Positions 35,269 through 45,686 are shown, counted from the stretch's first letter. The stretch is DNA of 64,000 nucleotides from Lachnospiraceae bacterium (GCA_022845895.1 AP025573.1:2886501-2950500), one strand, 5' to 3'. Made by a program: numbers and translations. The notes: generated by a model not told the origin, from the letters alone.

Positions 35269-36276
35269 CTACTCTTTCCCCCGCTTTGCTGCCTGATGGC
35301 ACGCCACACTGTGCCCATTCGCGATTTCCCGCAACAAAGGCGTCTCTTTCCTGCATCGATCGTCTGCATATCTGCATCTGGTATGGAATGCACAGCCTGC
35401 CGGCACATTGACGGGGCTTGGCACATCGCCTTCCAGTATGATCCTGTTCTGTTCCTTCTCCGGATCCGGCAGCAAGATGGCGGAGAACAATGCCTGCGTG
35501 TAGGGGTGCAGCGGATGATGGTACAGCTCCTCACATTCCGCGATTTCCACCATTCTCCCGAGATACATGACCATCACGCGGCTGCACATATGCCTTACGA
35601 CGGACAGTCCATGGGAGATGAACAGATAGGTAAGGTTGAACTCCTCCTGAATGTCGTCCAGCAGATTGATGATTTGGGACTGAGTAGATACGTCCAGTGC
35701 CGATACCGCTTCATCGCAGACGATAAGCTTCGGGTTCAGTATAAGCGCGCGGGCAATGCCGACCCGCTGCCGCTGGCCGCCTGAGCACTCAAACGGATAC
35801 CTGCCGTAGTAATCGGATGACAGCCCTACCACTTCCAGCATATGCAATACCTTTTCCTGCACCTCTTTCTTGTCCGCAATCTTCTGGACGAGCAGAGGCT
35901 CACCGATCATCTTACCAATCGTGTTTCTCGGATTCAGGGAAGTGTACGGATCCTGGTACACTATCTGGGCATGTCTTCTGAAATCACGTAACTGCTGTCC
36001 TTTCAATTTCAGCACATCCTGTCCCCCGAACAGCACTTCCCCTTTTGTCGGCTCGAACAGGTGGAGCACCAGTTTTCCAAGTGTTGTCTTGCCGCAGCCG
36101 GATTCTCCTACGATTCCCACCGTCTCTTTCGTATACACTTCAAAACTGATATCTTCGACCGCCCTGACCACCCTTTTATCCCTCGAAAAAGCCCCTGACT
36201 TAGCGGAATAATGCTTGGATACATGGTTTACTTTCAGCAAAGGCCGGACATCCTGTACATTCTTTTGATTTGTCAT
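35269..36276 (-). CDS. Dipeptide/oligopeptide ABC transporter ATPase (DppF-like)
   Basis: 335 residues from ATG 36276 ([10 protein letters not shown]); the open frame extends 37 codons further but overlaps the previous gene without family similarity. Walker [10 protein letters not shown], signature [16 protein letters not shown], Walker [13 protein letters not shown], and the C-terminal oligopeptide extension with [14 protein letters not shown], which binds an Fe-S cluster in some homologues. Pairs with the next ATPase as a heterodimer. Begins 5 nt after the preceding stop codon. Confidence 0.88.
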   Translation of the reverse strand: MTNQKNVQDVRPLLKVNHVSKHYSAKSGAFSRDKRVVRAVEDISFEVYTKETVGIVGESGCGKTTLGKLVLHLFEPTKGEVLFGGQDVLKLKGQQLRDFRRHAQIVYQDPYTSLNPRNTIGKMIGEPLLVQKIADKKEVQEKVLHMLEVVGLSSDYYGRYPFECSGGQRQRVGIARALILNPKLIVCDEAVSALDVSTQSQIINLLDDIQEEFNLTYLFISHGLSVVRHMCSRVMVMYLGRMVEIAECEELYHHPLHPYTQALFSAILLPDPEKEQNRIILEGDVPSPVNVPAGCAFHTRCRYADDRCRKETPLLREIANGHSVACHQAAKRGKE

Positions 36277-36281
36277 ATGCA

Positions 36282-37262
36282 TCACCTGTCTTCCATGGCA
36301 TACTGCCAGCACAATACTTTCTGTCCCTCTCCGGTCTCCACGAGCGGGGGCTTTTGTTCCCTGCAGATATCCGCGGCACAGTCGCACCGGCTTGCGAACT
36401 TGCAGCCTCTGATCTTCTCCGACGGTTTTGGAACCGTGCCCTCTATCATGAACAGACGCTCCTTCTTCTGGTCCGGCCTTGGAATCGCCTTTAAAAGCCC
36501 TCTCGTATACGGATGCAGCGGGCAGGCAAAAAACTTCTTTACAGGTGCTTCCTCCACTATGCTGCCTGCATACATGACCATAACCCTGTCCGACACCTCC
36601 GCTATCACGCCCATATCGTGGGTGATGAACATGACGGCCATCCCGAGCTCTCTGCGGAGCCTCTTGATGATATCCAGTATCTGTGCCTGGATGGTCACAT
36701 CCAGCGCTGTCGTCGGTTCATCGGCAATAAGCAGCTTCGGGCAGCAGGCGATGGCCATCGCTATCATGACCCTCTGGCGCATTCCCCCGGACATCTGATG
36801 CGGATATTCCCTAGCCCTTTTTTCAGGCATCGGAATCCCGACCATGTCAAGCAGTTCCACTGCCTTCTTCCACGCCTCTTTCTTGCTGACCGTCTCATGA
36901 TGCCGTATCGTCTCCACTATCTGATACCCGCAGGTAAGCAGAGGGTTCAGCGAAGATAGCGGCTCCTGGAATATCATGGAGATCTCTTTCCCCGTAACAG
37001 CAGAAAACTCTTTCCTGCTCATTTCCAGCGTATTTCTGCCTTCAAAGGTAATCGTACCTTCCGCGACTCTCCCAAGATTATCCGGAATGAGCCGCATGAC
37101 AGACATGGACGTCACGCTCTTTCCGCATCCGGATTCTCCGATGACACCGAGAATCTCACCTCTGTCCACATGGAAGGACACATGGTCGATTGCCTTGACC
37201 GTTCCGGCTTCACCATAGAATTCCGTGACGAGATTATCCACGTGTAACAATGTTTTGCTCAC
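36282..37262 (-). CDS. Dipeptide/oligopeptide ABC transporter ATPase (DppD-like)
   Basis: 326 residues, starting with GTG 37262 after GGGAGGG. Walker [27 protein letters not shown] signature, [14 protein letters not shown] Walker B, and the C-terminal [14 protein letters not shown] plus [15 protein letters not shown] motif. Co-acts with the DppF-like protein on the inner face of the membrane. 16 nt after the peptidase gene. Confidence 0.9.
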   Translation of the reverse strand: MSKTLLHVDNLVTEFYGEAGTVKAIDHVSFHVDRGEILGVIGESGCGKSVTSMSVMRLIPDNLGRVAEGTITFEGRNTLEMSRKEFSAVTGKEISMIFQEPLSSLNPLLTCGYQIVETIRHHETVSKKEAWKKAVELLDMVGIPMPEKRAREYPHQMSGGMRQRVMIAMAIACCPKLLIADEPTTALDVTIQAQILDIIKRLRRELGMAVMFITHDMGVIAEVSDRVMVMYAGSIVEEAPVKKFFACPLHPYTRGLLKAIPRPDQKKERLFMIEGTVPKPSEKIRGCKFASRCDCAADICREQKPPLVETGEGQKVLCWQYAMEDR

Positions 37263-37278
37263 AATATGTCCCTCCCTT

Positions 37279-38367
37279 CTAATCTACGATGAGAATCTCA
37301 TGCCCAAGCCCTGTCAGGCATCTTGCTCCCTTAGGGCCGATATACAAGTCGTCTTCCAGCCGGACTCCAAAGCGCCCCGGCAGATAGATGCCTGGCTCAT
37401 CGGAACATACATTCCCCTCCTGTATCACGCTCCGGTTTCCCGCAACGATATACGGGGGCTCGTGGATATCAAGTCCAATGCCATGTCCGAGCCGATGGGT
37501 AAAGAACTTGCCGTAGCCGGCTTCCCGAATTACCTCCCTTGCCGCTTCATCGAGGCACCCGCATGTAATACCCGGCTTTGCCTTCTTAAACGCAGCCTCA
37601 TTGGCTGTCCGGACGATACCAAATACTTCCTCAAACTCTTCCGGCGCTTTCCCTACAGCTACCGTTCTTGTAATATCGGAGTAGTAGCCTTCATAACTTC
37701 CTCCAAAGTCGATGATGACCGCATCCTGGCGTCTGATCTTGATATCCTCTGCCTGGTGGTGGGGCATGGCGCCATACTGCCCGGATGCCACAAGAGGCAG
37801 CCCCTGGCATATAAGCCCTTCTTCCTCCAGATGGCCTTTCAGCCGCAGCGCCACTTCCCGTTCGGTATACCCTGACAGCCCCTGCCTGAGCGTCCTTGAC
37901 AGCGCGGTTTCTGATCTTATCTGTGCTGCCATCAACGCTTCTAATTCCTCTGCATCTTTTCTCGCTCTGAGCACCTCCATCACTTCTTTGCCGAGGCACC
38001 ACGATGCATGCTCCATCTTACGTGCCAGACGGTAAGCCATCACATGCGGCATCGTATCTCCCGCCGCGATGCAAAGCTTCTTATCGCCGATGCACGCAGC
38101 AGCCTTCTCATATGGATCATCCGTTTCCCGCCACAAGATACATGGAATCTGCTCCTTTATATCCTTCTGGAGATTATCTGCCTCAAACCGGGGCAGGATA
38201 AAATATGCTTCCTCCCGCAACACGATAAGGAATATGGGGCGCTCCATTGCAATCCCGCGAAATCCGGTCATATAATACAAGTCTGTGGAAGGGGCCAGAA
38301 TCAGGCAGTCAATCTGCTTTTCCCCCATAGCCCTCTGTACGTCATCTATCCTCTTCTTAATGTCCAT
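37279..38367 (-). CDS. M24B-family metallopeptidase (Xaa-Pro peptidase/creatinase fold)
   Basis: 362 residues; creatinase-type N-domain (about 1-130) then pita-bread catalytic domain. All five metal ligands are visible: D220 (VIIDFGG), D231 (SDITRT), H295 (GHGIGLDIHEPP), E324 (SDEPGIY), E338 (RLEDD). Most likely a cytosolic Xaa-Pro dipeptidase acting on imported peptides; the fold also includes creatinase and other C-N hydrolases, relevant beside a hydantoinase. It splits the transporter genes, which suggests its substrate is what the transporter brings in. Confidence 0.88.
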   Translation of the reverse strand: MDIKKRIDDVQRAMGEKQIDCLILAPSTDLYYMTGFRGIAMERPIFLIVLREEAYFILPRFEADNLQKDIKEQIPCILWRETDDPYEKAAACIGDKKLCIAAGDTMPHVMAYRLARKMEHASWCLGKEVMEVLRARKDAEELEALMAAQIRSETALSRTLRQGLSGYTEREVALRLKGHLEEEGLICQGLPLVASGQYGAMPHHQAEDIKIRRQDAVIIDFGGSYEGYYSDITRTVAVGKAPEEFEEVFGIVRTANEAAFKKAKPGITCGCLDEAAREVIREAGYGKFFTHRLGHGIGLDIHEPPYIVAGNRSVIQEGNVCSDEPGIYLPGRFGVRLEDDLYIGPKGARCLTGLGHEILIVD

Positions 38368-38392
38368 CCTGCATCCTCCTTAACCATCCTGC

Positions 38393-39226
38393 CTATAAGT
38401 TCCTTAATTCCGGATTCGTCGCTTCCTGCAGCGAATCTCCCAACAGGCTGAATCCGAGAACCGACAGGAAGATGAACACGCCGGGTATCATGGAGTACCA
38501 GGGCGCGTTGAATATAAACAGGCTTCCGGCCGATATCATCGCCCCCCACTCCGGCGTAGGCATCTGTGCGCCCAGCCCGATAAAAGAGAATCCCGACGCG
38601 GCAATCAGCGCATTGCCGATTCCCATCGTAATCTGAGGAATCACCATGGACATCGTCTGGGGGATGATTATGGTAAAGACGATCTTGGCCGGATGCATGC
38701 CGATTGCCTTCGCAGACTCTACGTATAGCTTTTCTTTAATCACAATTACCATTCCACGTACCATCCTGGCGTAATTCGGCCACCATGACACCGCCAGCGC
38801 GAAGATGGTGGGTCCGATTCCCGCTCCGATAGCCGCCGCGATGATCATTGCCAGAAATATCTGTGGAAATGACATGAATACATCACATATGCGCATCACC
38901 AGATTGTCGAACCAGCCGCCGATATAGCCGGCAATCCCTCCTATCACGATACCGGCGGCAGCCGCACACAGAACGACCGCCAGAGCGGTACCCATGGAAT
39001 ACCATGAGCCGTACGCCATCCTGCTGAACAGGTCTCTTCCCATCTCATCTGTTCCGAACCAGTGGGCACTGCCCGGCGCCACCAGTTTTGCATTCATATC
39101 TACGACAAGCGGCTTATATCTCGCTATAAATGGTCCCGTAACCATGAACAGCACAATCATAACTGATATGAGAGTACCCGCCGTGGACGGCACGTCTCTG
39201 AAAAAATATTTTTTCATCTTCTTCAT
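38393..39226 (-). CDS. Dipeptide ABC transporter permease (DppC-like)
   Basis: 277-residue inner-membrane permease with about 6 hydrophobic segments. N-terminal extracellular loop with HWFGTDEMGRDLFSRMAYGSW, the DppC hallmark, and the EAA-type ATPase contact loop VESAKAIGMHPAKIVFTIIIP. Its ATG overlaps the dppB stop by one base. Confidence 0.92.
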   Translation of the reverse strand: MKKMKKYFFRDVPSTAGTLISVMIVLFMVTGPFIARYKPLVVDMNAKLVAPGSAHWFGTDEMGRDLFSRMAYGSWYSMGTALAVVLCAAAAGIVIGGIAGYIGGWFDNLVMRICDVFMSFPQIFLAMIIAAAIGAGIGPTIFALAVSWWPNYARMVRGMVIVIKEKLYVESAKAIGMHPAKIVFTIIIPQTMSMVIPQITMGIGNALIAASGFSFIGLGAQMPTPEWGAMISAGSLFIFNAPWYSMIPGVFIFLSVLGFSLLGDSLQEATNPELRNL

Positions 39227-40233
39227 CAGCTTAACCTCACTCTTGGATCAATCAGCACATAAGATATGTCAACTAACAGGTTAATCAATATGAATATGAC
39301 TGCCATTGTAAGCGTAATCCCGGCTACGACCATCAAGTCCAGCGATGCGATTGCATCGAGGGCATAAGATCCAAGCCCCGGCCAGCTGAATATCTTCTCT
39401 ATGAGCACCGTGCCGCCGATCATGCCCCCCGCCTGCATCCCCAGCAGTGTCAGGATAGGCGAGATTGCATTCTTCATGGCATGGCGCCTGATTACCGTAT
39501 GTTCCGGAAGCCCTTTGGATCTGGCCGTCCTTATGTAGTCCTGGCGAAGTTCCTGCAGAAGCTGTGTCCGCATCATCCTCGTCGTAATGCCGCAATAGCC
39601 GAGCACAAGGCTCAATACCGGAAGGAGCAGATGCCTGGCAGCCTGTAAGAACAATGTAAAGTCTCCGGCAAAAGCGCTGTCCAGCAGATAAAAGCCCGTA
39701 ACAGTGTCAGGAGGTATCGTCCCTACCGGCAGCCGGTAGCCGGCCGGCAGCCACTGAAGCCTGTAGTAGAATACGTACTGGAATATGAGCGCCAGCCAGT
39801 AAGGCGGAACTGCCATGCCTGCCACTGAAAAGAACCGGATGATGCCGTCCAGCACACCGCTGCGCTTCAGTGCCGCTACGCTCCCCAGAATGAGGGCAAG
39901 GACAAAGAAAACCACAAGTGAAACAGCTGTCAGCTCAAGCGTGGCGGAAAGCCTGGAAGATATCTCCTGCGCTACCGGCTGTTTCGTCTTGAAAGAAGTT
40001 CCCATATCAAGCTTCAGCAGCCCCTTCATATAGTTGAGATACTGGACATAAATCGGCTTATCAAGTCCCAGTTCCACCCGTTTTGCCTCCACCTGCTCAT
40101 TCGTCGCGGACGGCCCTGCTGCCGCCCTGGCCGGGTCGGACGGCAGATAATAGGTTGCCAGGAATACGAGCATCGTAACGCCGATGATGACAAGCACAAG
40201 CGATGCACATCTTCTCAATAAAAATTTTCCCAT
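39226..40233 (-). CDS. Dipeptide ABC transporter permease (DppB-like)
   Basis: 335-residue permease with about 6 hydrophobic segments. N-terminal LLRRCASLVLVIIGVTMLVFLATYYLPSDPAR, the EAA loop DYIRTARSKGLPEHTVIRRHAMKNA, and C-terminal ISYVLIDPRVRLS are all DppB hallmarks. GGAGG precedes the ATG; 24 nt after the binding-protein gene. Confidence 0.92.
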   Translation of the reverse strand: MGKFLLRRCASLVLVIIGVTMLVFLATYYLPSDPARAAAGPSATNEQVEAKRVELGLDKPIYVQYLNYMKGLLKLDMGTSFKTKQPVAQEISSRLSATLELTAVSLVVFFVLALILGSVAALKRSGVLDGIIRFFSVAGMAVPPYWLALIFQYVFYYRLQWLPAGYRLPVGTIPPDTVTGFYLLDSAFAGDFTLFLQAARHLLLPVLSLVLGYCGITTRMMRTQLLQELRQDYIRTARSKGLPEHTVIRRHAMKNAISPILTLLGMQAGGMIGGTVLIEKIFSWPGLGSYALDAIASLDLMVVAGITLTMAVIFILINLLVDISYVLIDPRVRLS

Positions 40234-40257
40234 AACGGTTTCCTCCGTTTTTATCTA

Positions 40258-41856
40258 CTAATCCCCTACAGTCAGCTGGTAGAACCGGATGGAATAGAAG
40301 TAATCGAGCGGATGCAGCACATACCCTTTGTACGTATGGCTGATTGCCTCCACCGTGTTCGGAGATGCCGCATATACGGCCGCACAGTCGTCTACAAGCA
40401 TCTGCTGCGCCTGCTTCAGTAGTTCCGTCTTCTCTTTTGCATCCACAGTAGCAGCAGCGTCATCCAGCAGTTTGTCGAACTCCGGCTTTTCATAAAAGCT
40501 CCAGTTATAAGAACCCCCGCTGTTGATGCTGTGGAAGTTCTGCTTCAGGAAGAATGCTGCATCTCCGGTAAATGCGCCCATATTAAGCGCAGACATTTCC
40601 GGCGCCGTATCCGGTGATGTATTTTCCTCTACGAGGGAAGTCCACGGCATAATCTCGATTTTGACCGTAATGCCGATCTCTGCGAGATTCGCCTGAAGAA
40701 TCTGTGCCATCTGCACTTGGTCGTCACTGCCTTCGCAGAGGTGTACCCTGATCTCACACGGTCCGGCTCCCGACTCTTCCATGAGCTGTTTCGCCTTCTC
40801 CATATCCTGCTTCTGCTCCGGTATATCCGTGTTATGCTCTGCAAAATCAGCCGGCATGAAGCCGCTCGGTACGGTGGCCTGTCCATTGTATACAGTATTC
40901 TTGACACCTTCATAGTCAAAGGCCAGTGATACCGCCTGCCTTACCTTTGGATTGTCAAACGGCGCCTTCTTCATGTTGAACGTAAAGATATTCGTCTGAA
41001 GGGAGCCTCCCTTTAAGATATCGATATCCGGATTCTTCTCCAGCATATCGAGATTCTCTGTCAGAGGAATCTGGAGCTTATCCACTTCCCCGGAATTGAG
41101 CATCTGGATCTGTGTCGCGTTGTCCTTGACAATCAGCGTCTGGACCACGTCTATCTGATTGTCCTTCCATCCCTGCCAGTAGTCATCGAATCTGGATAGT
41201 GTAACATACTGGTCGTCCACATAATCCGTCACCTGATATGCCCCGGTTCCGCAGGAGTTCTTCTTCAGATACTTCTGTGCCCAGTCTCCGTCCTCCTCAT
41301 GCTCTTTGCAAAACGTAGGAGAGATGATACCTATCTTGGCAACGTTATATAAGAATCCTGAATTTTCTGCCTTCAGCGTCATCTTCACCGTCATGTCATC
41401 CGTCGCCTCTATCGTATCGATCTCCTCAACGCAGGAAGATACAGAATTGACAAATGCCCTGGCCCGCTCAAACGAATATACGACAGCATCGGCATCCAGA
41501 TCTGTGCCGTCATAGAATGTTACACCGTCGCGGATATGGAAGATATATGTCCTGGCATCTGGTATCTCCCACTCCTCGGCCAGCCATGGCTCCAGGTCTG
41601 TAGTTCCCCGGACTTCTTCCACAAGAGGTTCATAGCAGTTCCTCGTCGCATGCATATCTGCCGCATTCATAAGGTTGGTCGGGTCTATACTGTCCGGCAT
41701 GAAGGCAAGGGCTGCAACAAACGTCTTGTCATCTTTCGTATCTGCCTTGCCCGCTTTGCCGGATGCCTTCTTGTCGCCGCCACAGGCACACAGTGAACAG
41801 GCCAGCGCCGCTGCCATACCCAATACCAGAACTCTTCTCATAACATTTCTCTTCAT
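40258..41856 (-). CDS. ABC transporter substrate-binding lipoprotein (DppA/OppA-like, SBP family 5)
   Basis: 532 residues. Lipoprotein signal MKRNVMRRVLVLGMAAALAC with lipobox LCAC, modified Cys at 25, followed by a short Lys/Gly/Ala linker. Family-5 features: EPLVEEVRGTTDLEPWLAEEWEI, YIFHIRDGVTFYDGTDLDADAVVYSFERA, and VRQAVSLAFDYEG. Anchored outside the cell, it delivers a peptide or peptide-like solute to the DppB/C permease. With hyuA and hyuB directly upstream, the cargo may be a modified or cyclic amino-acid derivative rather than a plain peptide; the pocket cannot be judged by eye. Confidence 0.9.
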   Translation of the reverse strand: MKRNVMRRVLVLGMAAALACSLCACGGDKKASGKAGKADTKDDKTFVAALAFMPDSIDPTNLMNAADMHATRNCYEPLVEEVRGTTDLEPWLAEEWEIPDARTYIFHIRDGVTFYDGTDLDADAVVYSFERARAFVNSVSSCVEEIDTIEATDDMTVKMTLKAENSGFLYNVAKIGIISPTFCKEHEEDGDWAQKYLKKNSCGTGAYQVTDYVDDQYVTLSRFDDYWQGWKDNQIDVVQTLIVKDNATQIQMLNSGEVDKLQIPLTENLDMLEKNPDIDILKGGSLQTNIFTFNMKKAPFDNPKVRQAVSLAFDYEGVKNTVYNGQATVPSGFMPADFAEHNTDIPEQKQDMEKAKQLMEESGAGPCEIRVHLCEGSDDQVQMAQILQANLAEIGITVKIEIMPWTSLVEENTSPDTAPEMSALNMGAFTGDAAFFLKQNFHSINSGGSYNWSFYEKPEFDKLLDDAAATVDAKEKTELLKQAQQMLVDDCAAVYAASPNTVEAISHTYKGYVLHPLDYFYSIRFYQLTVGD

Positions 41857-41885
41857 CCTTTTTCCTCCTTTGTCCGTAGTAACGG

Positions 41886-43559
41886 CTATTCCCCATAGCC
41901 ATAATACTCTTTTGCATGTTCCGCGCTTATGTAACCGTTCTCTATGTCTTCCTTCACCGCTTCTTTATCTCTTTCAAGAGGGCTGCCATATCCACCTCCT
42001 CCTCCGGTCCGTATCTGTACGATATCGCCTTTCTTGAGGGAAAGCGTGTTCGTCTTCAGATACCTCCTCTCATCCGGTGTTCCCGGATTCACTACCGCAA
42101 CGGGCGCTGTCCCGTTCCCGCCGCCAAACAGCCCCCAGGCTGTCGTCTTCGTCCGTTCGATCCACAGCATCAGATGACAGTCTCCCTCCGTCTCCACACG
42201 GTATGTGCGGATGACGCCTGCACCTCCGCGCCATTTCCCAGGCCCCTGCGAATCACTGCGTATCTCGTAGGAGAGCAGACGAAGCGGATACTTATCTTCT
42301 ATAAACTCGACGCTCCAGTTTTTTAAGTCCCCGTTGACCACGTTGATCATACAGTTCTGGCCGTCTCCACCTGCAAATGCTCCCCATCCTCCGGAGGTAG
42401 CTTCGCAGATGCCGAACGGTTTGCCCCGGACTGAGTCGTACCCGCGGAAGATTATGAGACTGGAATCTCCATAATGGGCTGCCGCCGCCTCTTTCTCCAT
42501 AACAGGCGACAGGGCTTTTCCTATCAGATCAATCAAAAGACCCAGTCCTGTGAAATACCATCCGCACGGTGCCGGTTCTTCCGCCGCCAGAAATGTCCCC
42601 TTTTCCACAATAACCTCCAGATTCTGGAACGTGCCTCCCGATACCTGGCTTTTCGGATTGATCATCTGCTTATATCCTACTCTGCAAGCAGCAATGGTCT
42701 GTGCCATCCCGCAGTTGATCGGGCCGTTTCCCATCCTGGAGCTTCCGCTTAAGTCAATCTTCATCTCGTCCCCTTGTATGGATATCTTCACCTTGAGCCT
42801 GCGCGGCTCGTCTGTCATTCCGTCATTATCAAGACAACCTTCCGCTTCATACACGCCATCGGGTATAGCTGCTACTGCCATCCTGTCCAGTTCTTCCGAC
42901 TGCCGGAAGATTTCCTCTGCCGCCTCCTGCATCACGTCGGTGCCGTAACGGTCAAAAAGCTCGTTCATCCGGGTTCCGCCAGTATAGCACGCTGCAATGC
43001 AGGCATTCAGGTCTCCCTTCATCATCGTATGATACCGGCTGTTGATTGCGATAATTTCCATCACGTCTGTACATAGTTCCCCTTCCGAGCAGAGCCGGAC
43101 TGGTGGAATCCGCAGGCCCTCCTGGTATACGTCCGTAGAATCCGCATTGCCGATCGGATCCTTGCCTCCCATATCCTGCATGGCTGCCCGTACTGCCGTG
43201 AAGCCGTGAAGCTCTCCCCCGTAGAAGATTGGCGCAAGTACCGTGACATCTGCCACATGGGTTCCCTGCAGGTAAGGTTCATTCATAACGAATACGTCTC
43301 CTTCACGATAGCCGCATATTCCAATCCGCTCTGTTACAATATTGATACATATCTCCAGATTACCCAGGAATATCGGAAGCCCGGACGACTGGCCGAGAAG
43401 CCTGGCATCCCGGTTGAATATTCCTACGCTGCAGTCCTTCATCTCATAGATGCCCGGACCGAAGGAACTTTTTATCAGACAGCTATTCATCTCCCGCGCG
43501 GCAGAATTCACTGCATTCCGGATGATTTCAACGACAATCGGACTTACTTTTGCTCCCAT
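41886..43559 (-). CDS. hyuB: Hydantoinase B/oxoprolinase-family protein
   Basis: 557 residues, whole-length match to the HyuB domain: N-terminal PIVVEIIRNAVNSAAREMNSCLIKSSFGPGIYEMKDCS, GLPIFLGNLE, C-terminal SDSQGPGKWRGGAG and GGGGYGSPLERD. Partner subunit of HyuA in ATP-dependent opening of five-membered cyclic amides such as 5-oxoproline, hydantoins or 2-oxothiazolidine-4-carboxylate. 12 nt after hyuA. The family also includes acetone-carboxylase subunits, so the ring type is open. Confidence 0.9.
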   Translation of the reverse strand: MGAKVSPIVVEIIRNAVNSAAREMNSCLIKSSFGPGIYEMKDCSVGIFNRDARLLGQSSGLPIFLGNLEICINIVTERIGICGYREGDVFVMNEPYLQGTHVADVTVLAPIFYGGELHGFTAVRAAMQDMGGKDPIGNADSTDVYQEGLRIPPVRLCSEGELCTDVMEIIAINSRYHTMMKGDLNACIAACYTGGTRMNELFDRYGTDVMQEAAEEIFRQSEELDRMAVAAIPDGVYEAEGCLDNDGMTDEPRRLKVKISIQGDEMKIDLSGSSRMGNGPINCGMAQTIAACRVGYKQMINPKSQVSGGTFQNLEVIVEKGTFLAAEEPAPCGWYFTGLGLLIDLIGKALSPVMEKEAAAAHYGDSSLIIFRGYDSVRGKPFGICEATSGGWGAFAGGDGQNCMINVVNGDLKNWSVEFIEDKYPLRLLSYEIRSDSQGPGKWRGGAGVIRTYRVETEGDCHLMLWIERTKTTAWGLFGGGNGTAPVAVVNPGTPDERRYLKTNTLSLKKGDIVQIRTGGGGGYGSPLERDKEAVKEDIENGYISAEHAKEYYGYGE

Positions 43560-43571
43560 CTCATCTCCTCC

Positions 43572-45578
43572 TTACATTTTTGTTATAATCATGCTTCCGG
43601 CTTCATCTGCCACCAGCTTCCACTTAGGCGGAACGACGGTCGTGGACGTCAGCTCTACTATAATCGCCGGCCCTTCGATCATGCTTCCGGTTACAAGATC
43701 TTCCCTTGCATATACATTCATGTCATACGGTACACCGTCAAAATAACCAGGAATCCGATCAATGACATGTGTCCTGTCCACGCCTTCCCTTCCAGCCGTC
43801 TGTGACTTCCTGACCGGTACGACGACCGTAACCCGGTAATTCACCACTTCGATGATATCGTCCGGGGAATGATGTCCGTACAGCCGTTCATATATGCCGT
43901 TGAACTGCTCCTCTATGTAGTCTCTGCAATACCCCATGCCTTCAGGGATGTCCACAGATATGGTGTATTCCTGTCCGAAGTATCTCATATCCAGAGAGCA
44001 GATATATTGTTTGGGCTGCCGTGCGATTCCCTCTTTTTCCAGAACTTCCTGCAGATCTTCTTTCAGGAGTTCAAAGTTGCCGTCGTACTCTTCCTCCTCC
44101 AGAGAATCCAGCAGGCACAGGCTTGTGACTGCGGCATCGTGCCGGATATCTGCCTGCAGCATCCCCCAGGCAGAGAATACGCCAGGATTGGCGGGAACGA
44201 TGACTTCCTCTATGTCCAGTTCCTCTGCAATAAGCGCTGCATGCATCGGTCCTGCCCCTCCGAAAGCCAGGATGGAGAAATTCCTTGGATCGATGCCCCG
44301 GCGGACCGTCAGTTCCCTTATGGCATCTGCCATCTTATGGTTCGCAATCGAGCACACCCCTTCTCCGGCCATAATCATATCGAGTCCAAATCTCTTTCCA
44401 TAGCTGTCAAAGGCCTCTTTCGTCTTATCCTCATTAATCTTCATCCTCCCTCCGAGAAAGTGCCTGGGGGAGAGATGTCCCAGTATGAGATTGGCATCCG
44501 TTATCGTGGGAGCCGTTCCTCCTTTATCGTAACAGACTGGACCTGGCATTGCGCCTGCGCTCTGAGGGCCGACCCGCATACCACCCGCTTCTTCCCATGC
44601 GATGCTGCCGCCGCCTGCCCCGATGCTGAATACATTCACTGTAGGAGCAAGGATTGGAAATCCTTCCATCTCTGCCTCCACTGCCGTCTCAATCTTGCCA
44701 TTTACCACAAGGCTGACATCAAAGCTCGTTCCTCCTATGTCAAAACCGATGATGTTCTCCCTCTCGATGGCACTGGCACCGATGGCTCCGCCTACCGGAC
44801 CGGACATCAGCGTCTGCACTGCTTTGACAGCAGCCATCTCTGCGCGTATGACTCCTCCGCTTGACTGCATCATATACAGCGTGCCATTAAACCCTCTCTT
44901 CTTCAGCTCTCCAGACAAAGCATACACGTGATGCCTCGTGCTCGGAGCAACATAAGCGTTCATCACCGCCGTACTTACCCTTTCATACTCCCTGGATTCC
45001 CGGGCGATTTCATGAGATGCGGTGACAATAACTTCTCCATCCATATGTTCTTTCAAGATCCGGCATAATTTCTGCTCATTCTCTGTATTGATATAGCTGT
45101 TTATGAGACATACTGCAATCGATTCATACTGTCCCTTCAGCATGGGAATCAGCTCCTGAACTGCTTCATATGTGACTTCCTTCTCCACCTCTCCCTCATA
45201 TGTAGTACGCTCATCAATCTCATAGATATCTTTGCGCGGTATGAGCGGCTCCGGTTTCCTGTAATGGCTGTTGTAGATTTCCGGACGGTTGGCCCTTGCA
45301 ATCTCATATACATCCCGGAACCCTTTCGTAGTAACCAGTGCACAGTGCGCGCCTCTGCGCTCTATCACAGAATTCAATCCGGATGTCGTGCCATGTACGA
45401 TACTGGCAACCTTTTCGTAATTCCCTGACGTAAGCTCATCGAACCCCTTAAGCATCCCTTCCTCCAGCGCCTGCGGGGTCGTCAGCACCTTCGTGGTCGT
45501 CAGGCTGCCTGTCTCATCGTCAATCAGTACGACATCCGTGAATGTCCCTCCGACATCGGCTGCTAATCTGTATGACAT
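43572..45578 (-). CDS. hyuA: Hydantoinase A/oxoprolinase-family protein
   Basis: 668 residues. N-terminal ASKHA ATPase-type signature AADVGGTFTDVVLIDDETG, second nucleotide-binding element IIGFDIGGTSFDVSLV, IGAGGGSIAWEEAGGMRVGPQSAGAMPGP, and AFGGAGPMHAALIAEEL. Length fits HyuA rather than fused 5-oxoprolinase (about 1200). First gene of the long operon, with AAGGAGG 7 nt ahead. With HyuB it would phosphorylate and open a cyclic amide; the neighbours point to a cysteine-related ring. Confidence 0.92.
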   Translation of the reverse strand: MSYRLAADVGGTFTDVVLIDDETGSLTTTKVLTTPQALEEGMLKGFDELTSGNYEKVASIVHGTTSGLNSVIERRGAHCALVTTKGFRDVYEIARANRPEIYNSHYRKPEPLIPRKDIYEIDERTTYEGEVEKEVTYEAVQELIPMLKGQYESIAVCLINSYINTENEQKLCRILKEHMDGEVIVTASHEIARESREYERVSTAVMNAYVAPSTRHHVYALSGELKKRGFNGTLYMMQSSGGVIRAEMAAVKAVQTLMSGPVGGAIGASAIERENIIGFDIGGTSFDVSLVVNGKIETAVEAEMEGFPILAPTVNVFSIGAGGGSIAWEEAGGMRVGPQSAGAMPGPVCYDKGGTAPTITDANLILGHLSPRHFLGGRMKINEDKTKEAFDSYGKRFGLDMIMAGEGVCSIANHKMADAIRELTVRRGIDPRNFSILAFGGAGPMHAALIAEELDIEEVIVPANPGVFSAWGMLQADIRHDAAVTSLCLLDSLEEEEYDGNFELLKEDLQEVLEKEGIARQPKQYICSLDMRYFGQEYTISVDIPEGMGYCRDYIEEQFNGIYERLYGHHSPDDIIEVVNYRVTVVVPVRKSQTAGREGVDRTHVIDRIPGYFDGVPYDMNVYAREDLVTGSMIEGPAIIVELTSTTVVPPKWKLVADEAGSMIITKM

Positions 45579-45686
45579 ATCCCTTCCTCCTTATATTTCT
45601 GCAATAACTGTTATCGTGTAAACTTGCTACTATCATTGATAATCGCTGTAATAATATCTCTGATAATATCAGAAAGGCTAAAAAAA

